Source: Salinivirga cyanobacteriivorans | GTDB lineage: Bacteria; Bacteroidota; Bacteroidia; Bacteroidales; Salinivirgaceae | Assembly: GCF_001443605.1 (NCBI RefSeq) | Contig: NZ_CP013118.1 | Span: 4,427,001-4,491,000, forward strand | Length of the DNA: 64,000 nucleotides | Direction of reading: 5' to 3' | In this document: positions 1 to 7,620 of the stretch, in pieces | Position numbering within the stretch: the first letter of the stretch is position 1 | Layout of the letters: each line of letters opens with the position of its first letter | Translations under genes and position numbers: made by a program | The notes under the pieces: model-generated | The model's input: only the letters and a program-made list of their open reading frames with translations | What the model was told of the DNA's origin: nothing | Database searches by the model: none

Positions 1-110
1 ATAAAGGGCAACATTCCGGCAATGGCACTAATTGCTGAAAGGGTAATTGAGACCGGAAGCATTATTTTTCTTCCGGCCATGTAGTGTTGGATTTTCGAAA
101 TAAAAGCCAT
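1..110 (-). CDS. ABC exporter, N-terminal fragment (runs off window)
   Basis: Only the first 36 codons are inside the window, read leftwards from the ATG at 108-110; the rest lies beyond base 1. The start MAFISKIQHYMAGRKIMLPV is followed by a hydrophobic stretch (SITLSAISAIAGMLPF). From memory this resembles the beginning of the fused membrane/ATPase exporters that accompany heme or siderophore uptake genes in Bacteroidota. It follows the HmuY-like lipoprotein gene by 15 bp on the same strand, so the two probably share a transcript. A second ATG at 78-80 is possible but would remove the amphipathic lead. The family call rests on a short fragment and is tentative. Confidence 0.5.
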   Translation of the reverse strand, partial: MAFISKIQHYMAGRKIMLPVSITLSAISAIAGMLPF

Positions 111-125
111 ATTTGTAGCTGTTGA

Positions 126-824
126 TTATTCCACAAAATCCCATTCTATAGCAATATAACCTGTTGAAGTAGGAGCCGGGTCAGCCGGAAAATCTGTAAC
201 GATGAACTTGACAATTCGTCCTTCGGGTGTTTCAATTATCCAAATAGGTTCATCATCAGCAATATCATTGTTTGCTGCTTCTTTCCATTTTTGTCCTATA
301 ACCAGTTTATTATATTCCTGCAAAAGTTGTTCCATTAAAGGACTTCCTGTAGAGCCTGTCTGCACTGATGAAATATCAAAAGATACATCATCGGATTGTA
401 AAGTGTAGTTTTGAATATTTGAGCTATTCAGATTTGTGAAATCCGTAAATCCTTTGCAGGTTGTATCAACGGCAGAATAATTTACAGCTTGTGCTGTTGC
501 AGATAATTGAATATAGGGGGCGCCGCCTAAGCTTCCGTTCGGTTTTTCGCCTTTGATCGTGCGAATTTTTAAATCATAGACAAAATCATCAACTGTAAGG
601 GAATCCAAATTGTTGGCACCACCTTTTTCGCCGTTGTATTCAAAATCGAAGCCTACACCACCGGGATTTCTTCCGGCGCAAATCAAATAAGGTGATTCCA
701 GACTAACAAACTGACTTTCGTTTGGCGTTGGGTTATCATCTTCATCCTTTTCGCATGAAGTAAAGAAAACTGCCCCAATAGTAAAGGCAGCAATTACCAA
801 TATTGAAATTTTTAACTGTTTCAT
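126..824 (-). CDS. HmuY-like heme-binding lipoprotein (putative)
   Basis: A 232-residue lipoprotein: a short basic start, a hydrophobic core (ISILVIAAFTIGAVFF) and the lipobox TSC at about residue 24, followed by an acidic linker (EKDEDDNPTPNE). This is the usual Bacteroidota surface lipoprotein pattern. The mature part is beta-rich and ends with GYIAIEWDFVE, similar in layout to HmuY proteins, which take heme from host or environmental hemoproteins and pass it to a TonB receptor. The heme ligands cannot be assigned by eye. A strong ribosome-binding site (GGAGGAAAT) precedes the ATG. The gene downstream is an ABC exporter start, which fits an iron/heme locus. HmuY membership is a recognition-level call; an unrelated lipoprotein is the alternative. 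Confidence 0.55.
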   Translation of the reverse strand: MKQLKISILVIAAFTIGAVFFTSCEKDEDDNPTPNESQFVSLESPYLICAGRNPGGVGFDFEYNGEKGGANNLDSLTVDDFVYDLKIRTIKGEKPNGSLGGAPYIQLSATAQAVNYSAVDTTCKGFTDFTNLNSSNIQNYTLQSDDVSFDISSVQTGSTGSPLMEQLLQEYNKLVIGQKWKEAANNDIADDEPIWIIETPEGRIVKFIVTDFPADPAPTSTGYIAIEWDFVE

Positions 825-953
825 ATTTCCTCCTTTATTTAGATTAAATTAAAATGCAAAACAAGAAGAAAATTGAAAAAGCTACAATCGCTAAAACTAA
901 TGAAATTTGTATTGTTTTATCACTAAATTTGGGGATACATCTGTAATTTTGGG

Positions 954-972
954 GGCTAAAACATATTTAGCC
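954..972. terminator. Small stem-loop between permease and lipoprotein genes
   Basis: GGCTAAA (954-960) and TTTAGCC (966-972) form a 7-bp stem with a 5-base loop, 27 bp beyond the stop of the ABC permease. There is no clear U-run, so it may be a weak terminator or a processing hairpin. The remaining bases of the 825-998 gap hold only AT-rich sequence and the lipoprotein's ribosome-binding site. Confidence 0.3.
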
Positions 973-998
973 GTGAATGTTCCTACGCCTTTATCTTT

Positions 999-1733
999 CT
1001 ATACAATCCATTTCCTGCGGATATTCAAAATACTGACATAAAAGAGAAGTATGCAAAAGGCAATAAGCATTATCATGTTACCCCAAACGGGCAACAATCC
1101 GTTCCCGGAAATAGCATCGTGTAAAACATCCACACCGTAAGTAACCGGAAGAATATATGACAGAGGCTGTATAATGACGGGGAGTGCAGTTATTGGAATA
1201 AACAAACCGCAAAGAAAAATCATCGGGAACCGAAAGAAATTCGAATAGGTTTGTGCTTCGAAAACCTCTTTGGCCGAAACCGAAATAAACAGTCCAAGCA
1301 GTGTGGAAATTACTGACAGCAGCACAACACCAGCAATCAGTAAAGGCCAGTTGGATACCCCGGCTTTAAAGTAAAGCACCGAAAAAAGAATGGGCACAAT
1401 GCTGTTGAAAATACCAAACAGTATAGCTCCTGTAATTTTTGCTATCACCAGCATTTCTGTTTTTATGGGTGCAATTAACAGTCGTTCGAACGAACGGGAT
1501 TTTCGCTCAAAGGTAATGGTAACCGACAGCATGGAAGTAGTTCCAAACAATATGGACATAGCCACAATACCGGGAAATACTTTACCAATTTCCATGGTGT
1601 TGCCAGATTTCACAAACATCATCAGCATCCAGGCAAAGGGGAAAATAATGCCCCAACTGATATTGGGCGGTTTCAGGTAATAGTTCTGCATGTCTTTGCG
1701 CAGGATATTCCAAAAAGCAATCGTTGTTTTCAT
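999..1733 (-). CDS. ABC-2 type transporter permease
   Basis: A 244-residue integral membrane protein with about six hydrophobic segments (roughly residues 24-40, 53-75, 100-125, 130-152, 165-195 and 218-236). It has the layout of ABC-2 permeases of the DrrB/NodJ type, which export drugs, lipids or polysaccharide precursors. It starts 3 bp after the ATPase gene stop (1737), so it is cotranscribed and probably translationally coupled; the pair would form a half-size exporter of two permeases plus two ATPases. The substrate cannot be told from sequence. The ArsR regulator at the head of the operon suggests that expression responds to a metal or redox signal. Confidence 0.85.
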   Translation of the reverse strand: MKTTIAFWNILRKDMQNYYLKPPNISWGIIFPFAWMLMMFVKSGNTMEIGKVFPGIVAMSILFGTTSMLSVTITFERKSRSFERLLIAPIKTEMLVIAKITGAILFGIFNSIVPILFSVLYFKAGVSNWPLLIAGVVLLSVISTLLGLFISVSAKEVFEAQTYSNFFRFPMIFLCGLFIPITALPVIIQPLSYILPVTYGVDVLHDAISGNGLLPVWGNMIMLIAFCILLFYVSILNIRRKWIV

Positions 1734-1736
1734 AGT

Positions 1737-2711
1737 CTATCTTTTCTCCTTTTCCTTTTTCAAAATATCAATTTCAATTCCTGTAGCTTTTACAAAAGCT
1801 TCTTCAAGGCTGGGTTTTAACAGTTTGGCTTCATAAATAAACAAGCCTTTCTCCGATAAAAAACTTACCACAGGCGCAATGTCAATCGTTTTTTCGCTGA
1901 TGATTTTTATTGTGTCGTCATTCATTTGCCGGCAATCGAAGCCGGGAAATTTGTTTGTAAGTGTCTGTAAAATGTGGGTGTGATTTTTGCCATTGGGTTG
2001 ATAGCGGATTTCGATGCCGTTTATGGTTCGACTTTGTGCACTCAGGTTTTGGACGCTGTCGTTTCGAATAATTTGGCCTTTGTGAATGAACGCTACCCGG
2101 TGGCATAGGCGTTCCGCTTCTTCAATGTAGTGCGTGGTAAGAAAGATGGTTGTTCCTGTTTCGTTCAGTTCTCTGATCAGGTTTCTGATTTGCCGTACAC
2201 TGGCTAGATCAATACCGGATGTGGGTTCATCGAGGAACAATATTTCGGGCTTATGGATGAGAGCAGCCGCGATGGTTAGTTTTCGTTTCATGCCTTTTGA
2301 GTAGGCTTTGAATTTTTTGCCGGCAACATCTGAAAGTTTAAACAGTTCAAGTAATTCGGATGCCCTTTTCTCCCGCTTTTTTTTCTTTAGCCCATATAAA
2401 GAACCACAGAAACAGAGGTTGTCAAAACCGCTCATCTCGTTGTAAAGATTGCTTTCGTCAGGGACTACACCAATCATTTCCTGGGCTTTTTTTATATTCC
2501 GGGTCAGGTCTGTTTCGTTGTAAAATATTTTTCCGGAAGTAACTTTGACCATGCCTATGAGCATGTTTATGGTTGTGGTTTTACCTGCCCCGTTGGGGCC
2601 CAAAAATCCGAATATCTCTGCCCGTTTGATTTCAAAATCAATTTCATCAACTGCAACAAATCCGTTATAGGACTTTTTCAGGTTTTGCACTTCTAATATC
2701 TTATCCTTCAT
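1737..2711 (-). CDS. ABC transporter ATP-binding protein
   Basis: Nucleotide-binding subunit of the exporter whose permease follows. Walker A GPNGAGKTT lies near residues 38-46, the signature is the degenerate YSKGMKRKL (in place of LSGGQ, common in DrrA-type ATPases), Walker B is ILFLDEPTSG, and the switch histidine is in LTTHYIEEAE. The C-terminal 90 residues are the accessory domain of DrrA/CcmA-type proteins. The ATG at 2709-2711 was chosen because it overlaps the arsR stop by 11 bp, a typical coupling arrangement; an in-frame ATG eight codons upstream would overlap by 35 bp and adds no conserved residues. Confidence 0.9.
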   Translation of the reverse strand: MKDKILEVQNLKKSYNGFVAVDEIDFEIKRAEIFGFLGPNGAGKTTTINMLIGMVKVTSGKIFYNETDLTRNIKKAQEMIGVVPDESNLYNEMSGFDNLCFCGSLYGLKKKKREKRASELLELFKLSDVAGKKFKAYSKGMKRKLTIAAALIHKPEILFLDEPTSGIDLASVRQIRNLIRELNETGTTIFLTTHYIEEAERLCHRVAFIHKGQIIRNDSVQNLSAQSRTINGIEIRYQPNGKNHTHILQTLTNKFPGFDCRQMNDDTIKIISEKTIDIAPVVSFLSEKGLFIYEAKLLKPSLEEAFVKATGIEIDILKKEKEKR

Positions 2712-2997
2712 TTTCCCGGTTTGTGAGTGTTTCATTTAAAGCATTTAAAAATTCGTCCATTCTAACCGTGTCCAACCTGTAATGCACAATAGAACCATAC
2801 CGTTCGGCAAATACCAGCTTGCAATCTTTTAGTATTTTAAGGTGTTGCGACACTGCCGACTGGCTGATACCTATCCTTTGAGCAAGGGCATTTACGCAAA
2901 ACTGCCTGTGCCGGATTAATTTCACGATCTGAAACCTGGAGTGAACCGCCAGAACTTTGAGAATTTCTATGGTTTGAGCTTCAGTTATTTTAGTCAT
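2701..2997 (-). CDS. ArsR/SmtB-family transcriptional regulator
   Basis: A winged-helix repressor of about 98 residues. The recognition-helix region ISQSAVSQHLKILKDCKLV (about residues 47-65) is the textbook ArsR motif, followed by the wing ERYGSIVHYRL. A single Cys in FCVNAL and one in KDCKL are present, but no clear CxC metal site is visible, so metal sensing is not established. It is the first gene of a three-gene operon with an ABC ATPase and permease and presumably autoregulates it. The start at 2995-2997 (MTKITEAQ) is preferred over an ATG seven codons upstream because the family begins close to the first helix. Confidence 0.85.
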   Translation of the reverse strand: MTKITEAQTIEILKVLAVHSRFQIVKLIRHRQFCVNALAQRIGISQSAVSQHLKILKDCKLVFAERYGSIVHYRLDTVRMDEFLNALNETLTNRENEG

Positions 2998-3097
2998 AAC
3001 TAATAAACAATTTAGCAATTGCTAATATTATAAAAAATTATTGGAATAGACTTCTAGTTTATAGTTTTATTCAAAAAACTATAACTGTTTAAAGAAG

Positions 3098-3682
3098 CTA
3101 ATCGAGCGATATAATCCCTTTTGAGACAGCATAAACCGCAAGTCCGGCCAAGCTTCGAATACTTGTTTTATCCATAATATTTTTTCGGTGAGTATTTACA
3201 GTATGAATGCTTACATTTAGCTTGTCGGCTATTTCTTTATTAGACAATCCTCTAGCCAACCACTTTAAAACATCGGTTTCCCGTTCTGTTAATTGTTCAT
3301 TTTGGTTTTTGGCAGATGCTTTATTGTTGCAAATTTTATTAATAATTCGAATAATTTTTGAAACATCTTCTGTTATCGAAAACAGGTTATCAAACTGTTT
3401 TAGAATTGAACTATCATAGTAAGCGTAAATAATTCCTATCCAACGCGTTTCTGAATATTGCCTTTTTAAACTCGCAAACTCTTTTAATCTGTTTTGTACG
3501 ATACCCGGATTTATTAAAACAATTGAAATACTTCTTTTAAGCATTAATGTTTCAAGTTCAGCTAAACTGTCAACATAGAAAAAAGAATAATCATATTCCG
3601 ATTTTGATATGGAAGTATATAGCCCTTCATATAGTACTTTAGAAGGTTCAAGTACAACAATATTTCTTCTGAATTTATCCAT
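3098..3682 (-). CDS. LuxR-type response regulator with degenerate receiver
   Basis: About 194 residues. The C-terminal 65 residues are a GerE/LuxR helix-turn-helix (LTERETDVLKWLARGLSNKE, then IADKLNVSIHTVNTHRKNIM). The N-terminal 120 residues have a CheY-like alternation (VVLEPSKVLYEGL, then SIVLINPG), but the phospho-acceptor Asp is not evident, as in pseudo-receivers. The chosen ATG (3680-3682) overlaps the stop of the hemerythrin gene in the shared string ATGGATAA, implying coupled translation; a start eight codons upstream is also open. Pairing of a hemerythrin-domain protein with a small LuxR regulator recurs in Bacteroidota and suggests control of an oxygen or NO stress response (inference). 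Confidence 0.8.
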   Translation of the reverse strand: MDKFRRNIVVLEPSKVLYEGLYTSISKSEYDYSFFYVDSLAELETLMLKRSISIVLINPGIVQNRLKEFASLKRQYSETRWIGIIYAYYDSSILKQFDNLFSITEDVSKIIRIINKICNNKASAKNQNEQLTERETDVLKWLARGLSNKEIADKLNVSIHTVNTHRKNIMDKTSIRSLAGLAVYAVSKGIISLD

Positions 3683-4385
3683 TTTGTTGTACTTCAATTT
3701 TTTCAATTAACGGAATTAGTATTTTTTCTTCGATAATGGAATGAATTTTCAAGTCAAATTCCAAACCAAATAAGGTGTTTAGAAATTTTCGTTTCGTATT
3801 CAAATCGCTTTTAATTTTAATGTGTTTCAGAAATAAGTTTTTTAAATCTGTTAATTTGGTTTCTATGTCTGTATGATGATTTTTATATTCATTTGCTGAA
3901 AAAGATTTACGCTGTTGTAATTTATCTTTGTTTATAAGGCTAAAAAAATGCGGGAAGGCAACTTTATCTTCATAATTTAGATGCTCCATGACTTCCTCAA
4001 AATAGTCATTAAAAAACTGTTCAATCAATTGAAAATCTTTATTGCTATGGTTATTTTTAATTTTGGCCAGGTAGTATTTTAATTCAGGATACTTGTCTTC
4101 AATATAAAATGAATGACTCTTCTTCAAAAAAGACAATACCGGTGTAATGTCATCAATTTTTTCAATCTCATTGTCCGTTGGGAAAAAACCATTGTACAAA
4201 TTCGCTATAATTATAAATACAATAAGATTAATCTTATTCGAAGCACATAACTCCTTAACGGTCATATTATCAACGGAAAAATCAATATCAAAATGCTGCA
4301 AGCAAAGTAACAATGAATAGTTTTCATTGATTAAGTCAAGCATTTTTTTATCTTTCGTAATATAAGATTTCTGAGTTTTATACAT
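3675..4385 (-). CDS. Hemerythrin-domain protein, RIC/ScdA-like
   Basis: A 236-residue mostly helical protein. Residues 28-48 (LQHFDIDFSVDNMTVKELC) resemble the short ScdA/RIC N-terminal domain. The rest is a hemerythrin HHE bundle with ligand candidates in HSFYIEDKYPEL, EEVMEHLNYEDKVAFPHF, YKNHHTDIE and the C-terminal HSIIEEKILIPL. RIC proteins (YtfE, ScdA) carry a di-iron centre and repair iron-sulfur clusters or handle NO; this role is inferred from family. It is translationally coupled to the LuxR-type gene downstream. It is the last ordinary chromosomal gene before the cassette array and may mark the array boundary. Confidence 0.75.
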   Translation of the reverse strand: MYKTQKSYITKDKKMLDLINENYSLLLCLQHFDIDFSVDNMTVKELCASNKINLIVFIIIANLYNGFFPTDNEIEKIDDITPVLSFLKKSHSFYIEDKYPELKYYLAKIKNNHSNKDFQLIEQFFNDYFEEVMEHLNYEDKVAFPHFFSLINKDKLQQRKSFSANEYKNHHTDIETKLTDLKNLFLKHIKIKSDLNTKRKFLNTLFGLEFDLKIHSIIEEKILIPLIEKIEVQQNG

Positions 4386-4657
4386 TTTTTATTTGCAAAG
4401 TTAAATTAAAATTCCGCAATCAATCTTTTCAGTCGGTGGGTCGGCAAAAAAAGCATCCCGAAAGTATCCGGGACAGGTTGTGTGTGGCTGCGAAGGGATG
4501 GTTGCAGGGAAGGGCAGCCACACTCTTGCTTTTACTCATTGATATATTTATTTTCAATGGTATTCGTGAGCTCACTTCGTTCGGTTGTGGGCTGGGTTTT
4601 CCTTACTTTTTTTCTCAGTGCAGCAAAAATTCATTGTTCGGTTGTTTTTTTCGGCTT
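4386..4657. other. Structured non-coding stretch at the left edge of the cassette array
   Basis: No convincing gene. It contains an inverted repeat GTGTGGCTGC / GGCAGCCACAC (about 4481-4528), and GTTGTGTGTGGC partly matches the complement of GCATACAAC at the edge of palindrome 1. This looks like a decayed cassette end plus a remnant attC-like site, but the match is too weak to be sure. The two open frames across it (65 and 87 codons) show no family features and are probably spurious. Confidence 0.4.
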
Positions 4658-4847
4658 GCATACAACGTTGCGGCGATGAAGCGAAGGGTTTACCTGTAAA
4701 AACCTGAAAATCCGCCACAAAGCCAAAATTTTATTTTACAAATGTACATTATTATTTCACAAAATGAAATTTTTGGCGAGCAAATTTGAAATCTCAAATG
4801 TTTGCAAAGCAAGTGCGCCCTTTGCTTTATACGCCGCGGTTGCCGTT
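4658..4847 (-). repeat. attC-like palindrome 1
   Basis: About 190 bp imperfect palindrome. Left box GCATACAAC (AAC at 4664-4666), right box GTTGCC (GTT at 4839-4841). Outer arms GTTGCGGCGATGAAGCGAAG and CTTTGCTTTATACGCCGCGG pair imperfectly. The inner hairpin is GCCAAAATTTTATTTTAC with CACAAAATGAAATTTTTGGC. It forms the 3' end of the non-coding unit 4851-5403. Confidence 0.7.
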
Positions 4848-4850
4848 TGT

Positions 4851-5403
4851 TGTTTCACATTCTTTTCGTCAAATCGTCAGACCGAAACATATTCCAAATG
4901 ACGGTCAAGTTAGGTCAGACCGACGAAAAATTAGTCGGCTCGATAAGAATCAAATCGTTAAAATCGAAAAGCCAAAAAATCACAAAGTCTGACCTGAATT
5001 GTCCGTCAACTTACAATCCGTTTAGTCCAACAATCGTCAAGCACGTGAAATTGCAATTGGCAACCCAAAAACTCGACAAGCCTAAAAATTAAAAATCAAA
5101 ACGTTGTGCAAAAACTTGAAAATCGTAGTTTTTAATTAAGTCAAACCGTTTTAGGAATCAATAATCCAGTCGACAACAACCTTAAAACCAGATATCAAAT
5201 AGTCGAATCCACTTAAATCAAACCGAAATCCGTAAAACAATCCAATCGGGGAGTGGTCGCTAGAAATCAGTAATCAATTTAAAAATCCAGTCGTTACGAA
5301 AAGCTAAAAAAACAAATCCCGGGAAAAAGTACCGAAAAAATGAACTAAAAAATTAAAAGCGGCCTTTGATATTTAACCGAACCCAAAAAGCTGGACGCAA
5401 TAA
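4851..5403. other. Non-coding cassette unit
   Basis: The unit between palindromes 1 and 2 has no plausible gene. The reverse strand is full of stops, and a 96-codon forward frame (4802-5092) begins inside palindrome 1 and has no recognisable features. The sequence is rich in short recurring words such as AAATCG, AATCC and GTCGA. Its ends carry the unit-specific inverted pair GTTGCC (right box of palindrome 1) and GGCAAC (left box of palindrome 2), so it behaves as a cassette without an ORF. Such units are known in chromosomal integrons, where some encode RNAs; nothing here proves a transcript. Confidence 0.5.
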
Positions 5404-5590
5404 CTGGCAACGTTGCGGCTGGTGAGAGTTTTCTTGCTTGCAATGTCTTGAAAAACTGCACGTAGCCAAAACTTTGTTTAACAAATTTATCGATTTAATC
5501 GTCAAAACGAAGTTTTGGCGATGTTTATTTAACTCCTCGAACCCACAAACCAGCAGCAGCGCAAAATTCTCACTCGCCGCTGTTAAGTGC
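5404..5590 (-). repeat. attC-like palindrome 2
   Basis: Left box ACTGGCAAC (AAC 5409-5411), right box GTTAAGTGC (GTT 5582-5584). Outer arms include GGCTGGTGAGAGTTTTCTTG and GCAAAATTCTCACTCGCCGC. The inner hairpin is GCCAAAACTTTGTTTAAC with CGTCAAAACGAAGTTTTGGC. The hepT stop codon lies 9 bp to its right, so the site follows the gene in the direction of transcription, as attC does. Confidence 0.8.
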
Positions 5591-5598
5591 TGCCCTTT

Positions 5599-5937
5599 CT
5601 ATTCTCCTAATAATTGTTCAACTTCTATTTTCAATTTGGGTAAATGATTGATCACGATACTCCAAATCATGTCGTCAGAAACTCTATCGTATCCATGAAT
5701 TATCCTGTTGCGAGTTCCAATAATCTGTCTAGCGTTATTGATCTGAAAATCCTTGTCTTCTTTCAAAATTCGGTTAACAGCTTCTCCAATTATCTCAATA
5801 TTCCTCTCAATCGCTCTCTTTATCATGATGTCATTCTGGTAATCTGCAAAAATTCGGGGTCGATCCACATAGTAACTATCAATCTCGTTAATTGATTGAA
5901 GAATATCGTAAAGCCAGGTTTTAATGTCAGGATTCAT
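5599..5937 (-). CDS. hepT: HepT-like ribonuclease toxin (DUF86)
   Basis: About 112 residues, all helical, with the HEPN RNase motif RNRIIHGYD (R-x4-H followed by the Tyr that the partner modifies). HepT is the toxin of the MntA-HepT system; the antitoxin MntA neutralises it by transferring AMP groups to the Tyr of that motif (established for the family). The ATG at 5935-5937 (MNPDIKTWL) overlaps the end of mntA by 11 bp; a longer frame upstream lies inside mntA and is not needed. The pair fills one cassette between palindromes 2 and 3. The HYD-type motif is intact, so the toxin should be functional. Confidence 0.88.
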   Translation of the reverse strand: MNPDIKTWLYDILQSINEIDSYYVDRPRIFADYQNDIMIKRAIERNIEIIGEAVNRILKEDKDFQINNARQIIGTRNRIIHGYDRVSDDMIWSIVINHLPKLKIEVEQLLGE

Positions 5938-6229
5938 ATAAAAGTCGTTTAGAGGCTTCAATTGATTGTCGTAGATAAGGATTTCGAATTGCTTTATCCT
6001 CCAATAAATCAACTTGTCGTCTAAAAATCTCTTCGAGAGCTTGTTTCAGACTAAAATAATTGTCTGCATAATTTTGTAAGTCAATATTGGAAAAGTCTAC
6101 TAACAAATCAATATCGCTGTTTTTTGTGAATTTGTCTGTCAAGATTGATCCAAATACAGATAATTGCGATACATAATGCTGTTCGCACAATTTCCGAATT
6201 TTGTCCATATTTTGATCAATTATACTCAT
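5927..6229 (-). CDS. mntA: MntA-like minimal nucleotidyltransferase antitoxin
   Basis: A 100-residue minimal nucleotidyltransferase with the signature FGSILTDKFTKNSDIDLLVD (GS, ten residues, then D-x-D) near residues 25-45, which binds ATP and Mg. In MntA-HepT systems this enzyme AMPylates the HepT toxin and silences it. It is the first gene of the cassette and overlaps hepT by 11 bp. The spacing from the right edge of the cassette (left box of palindrome 3 at 6288) is about 60 bp, enough for a leader and promoter. Confidence 0.88.
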   Translation of the reverse strand: MSIIDQNMDKIRKLCEQHYVSQLSVFGSILTDKFTKNSDIDLLVDFSNIDLQNYADNYFSLKQALEEIFRRQVDLLEDKAIRNPYLRQSIEASKRLLYES

Positions 6230-6287
6230 AATTCAAAAATACGATAACTTTTTTATAATTCAATACGGTAGATGTTCTCCTTGGGTT

Positions 6288-6479
6288 GCACTTAACGTCT
6301 CCTGCTAATGAGCGAAAGGCTTACTTTTTAAGACCTTTCAAATTCGACTGAGCCAAATTTACGATTTACATTTTAGAAAACAACACGTCAAATCGTAAGA
6401 TTTGGCGGAGTTAATAAACCACCTTTGCCGCAAAAGCCCGCCACAAACACCTTTTGCTCTTTCGCAGGTGTTACCAACC
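6288..6479 (-). repeat. attC-like palindrome 3
   Basis: Left box GCACTTAAC (AAC 6294-6296) pairs with the right box of palindrome 2 (GTTAAGTGC), closing the mntA-hepT unit. Right box GTTACCAACC (6470-6479). Outer arms are CTCCTGCTAATGAGCGAAAG and CTTTTGCTCTTTCGCAGGTG. The inner hairpin has a different sequence from palindromes 1 and 2 but the same fold: GCCAAATTTACGATTTACA with GTCAAATCGTAAGATTTGGC. Confidence 0.8.
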
Positions 6480-6486
6480 GTAATTG

Positions 6487-6855
6487 CTACTTTAATAATT
6501 CATAGTCTCTTATCAACAATTCAGCAGATAAGTTCAATCGCTCTTTAAGTCTACGAATCATTTGAATCGTCAATCGTCGCTTACGGTTTAAAATCTCCGA
6601 AACCCTACTTTTTCCTCCAATCACGGGAATCAAGTCGACCTGTCGCATGTTAAGTTCTTCCATCCGTATTTTTATCGCCTCAATCGGATCTGGAGAGTCA
6701 ATCGGATAGTGTTCTTTTTCGTATTCGTCAACTAAAAGTCCAAGAATATCTAATTCGTCACTTTCTGGAGTTCCATCAGGTGCGTCAAATATTTCTTCAA
6801 GTCTGCTTAGTGCTGCTTGATAGTCTTCTTCTGTTTTTATCGGTTTTATATTCAT
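6487..6855 (-). CDS. higA: HigA-type antitoxin (HTH, XRE family)
   Basis: 122 residues. An acidic N-terminal region (TEEDYQAALSRLEEIFDAPD) typical of the HigA group with a long lead is followed by a helix-turn-helix (RMEELNMRQVDLIPVIGGKS, RVSEILNRKRRLTIQMIRRL). It is second after the toxin gene, 11 bp downstream, the usual HigBA order. HigA binds its own promoter and the toxin. The stop codon lies 7 bp from palindrome 3, so gene and site form one cassette. Confidence 0.85.
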   Translation of the reverse strand: MNIKPIKTEEDYQAALSRLEEIFDAPDGTPESDELDILGLLVDEYEKEHYPIDSPDPIEAIKIRMEELNMRQVDLIPVIGGKSRVSEILNRKRRLTIQMIRRLKERLNLSAELLIRDYELLK

Positions 6856-6866
6856 GGGGTTCAGTT

Positions 6867-7163
6867 TTAAATTGTGTTTGCATCTATTTTGTCGTAATCA
6901 CTATGGGTTCCTATGAACCTCACAAAACCCAATTGTTTGTCAAATCGAAATTTCACAACCAATCGGTAATCATTGCCTTTTATGTTAAAAACAATTCGTC
7001 CATCTTTAAGAATACTTGCATGTGCGTAGGATTTTTTGACATCATTTGGACTTTTCCAATTTGAACTTGTCGCTGTTTCATACCATGTTTTCAGATATTG
7101 TTCCGAATCAGGATGCTTTTCCCAAAATTTCCGTAACGTACTTTTCGCAAATATTCGTTTCAT
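6867..7163 (-). CDS. higB: HigB-type mRNA interferase toxin
   Basis: 98 residues with the layout of the HigB_toxin family (RelE fold): basic N-terminus MKRIFAKSTLRKFWEKHPDS, a central WKSPNDVKKSYAHASIL segment and the strand pair RIVFNIKGNDYRLVVKFRFD, ending in VRFIGTHSDYDKI. These ribosome-dependent RNases cleave translated mRNAs. The gene leads the higBA cassette between palindromes 3 and 4 and appears intact; its ATG lies about 70 bp inside the right edge of the unit. Confidence 0.88.
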   Translation of the reverse strand: MKRIFAKSTLRKFWEKHPDSEQYLKTWYETATSSNWKSPNDVKKSYAHASILKDGRIVFNIKGNDYRLVVKFRFDKQLGFVRFIGTHSDYDKIDANTI

Positions 7164-7231
7164 TCATAATTATTTTCTACAAATATAATGCAAATATTCG
7201 CAAATTGGGAACTTTTATCGGAATTTTTTAT

Positions 7232-7426
7232 GGTTGGTAACGTATGCGGCTTTGGAGCGTACGGCTTGCTTGTAATGTCCTTAAAATCTGCTCCGTAGCC
7301 AAAAACTTTGTTTTACAATATTAATAAAATTACTCGTCAAAACGAAGTTTTGGCGGTGTTAAAAAAGAACCTCGAACCTCTCGCAACTACGCTGCTCCGT
7401 ATGCTCTAACGCCGCGGTTAGTGGTT
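7232..7426 (-). repeat. attC-like palindrome 4
   Basis: Left box GGTTGGTAAC (7232-7241) is the exact complement of the right box of palindrome 3 (GTTACCAACC), bounding the first higBA cassette. Right box GTTAGTGGTT (7417-7426). Outer arms include TATGCGGCTTTGGAGCGTAC and CGCTGCTCCGTATGC. Inner hairpin GCCAAAAACTTTGTTTTAC with CGTCAAAACGAAGTTTTGGC. The stop codon of the next gene is inside the right box. Confidence 0.82.
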
Positions 7427-7620
7427 GTTACTTATAGCTTTGTTTACATCATTAAAAGCTTTTTTTATTAATTCCGTCCAACTTTGTTCTATAATAATGT
7501 CTTTTGTGCTGTTATCATTTTTCAATCGGTTAAGATAATATGTCAAATTCTGCTCGTGAAATTTCAATACTAACTCCTGAGGTTTTTCTTTATCTAACTC
7601 TGAAAATATAATATCTAAAT

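Noticed and set aside
4436..4699. 87- and 65-codon ORFs at the left edge of the array
   Set aside because: They overlap each other and inverted repeats, with no recognisable protein features.
4802..5092. 96-codon forward ORF in the non-coding cassette
   Set aside because: It begins inside an attC-like palindrome, runs against the direction of all other cassette genes, has no family features or ribosome-binding site, and is best seen as chance.
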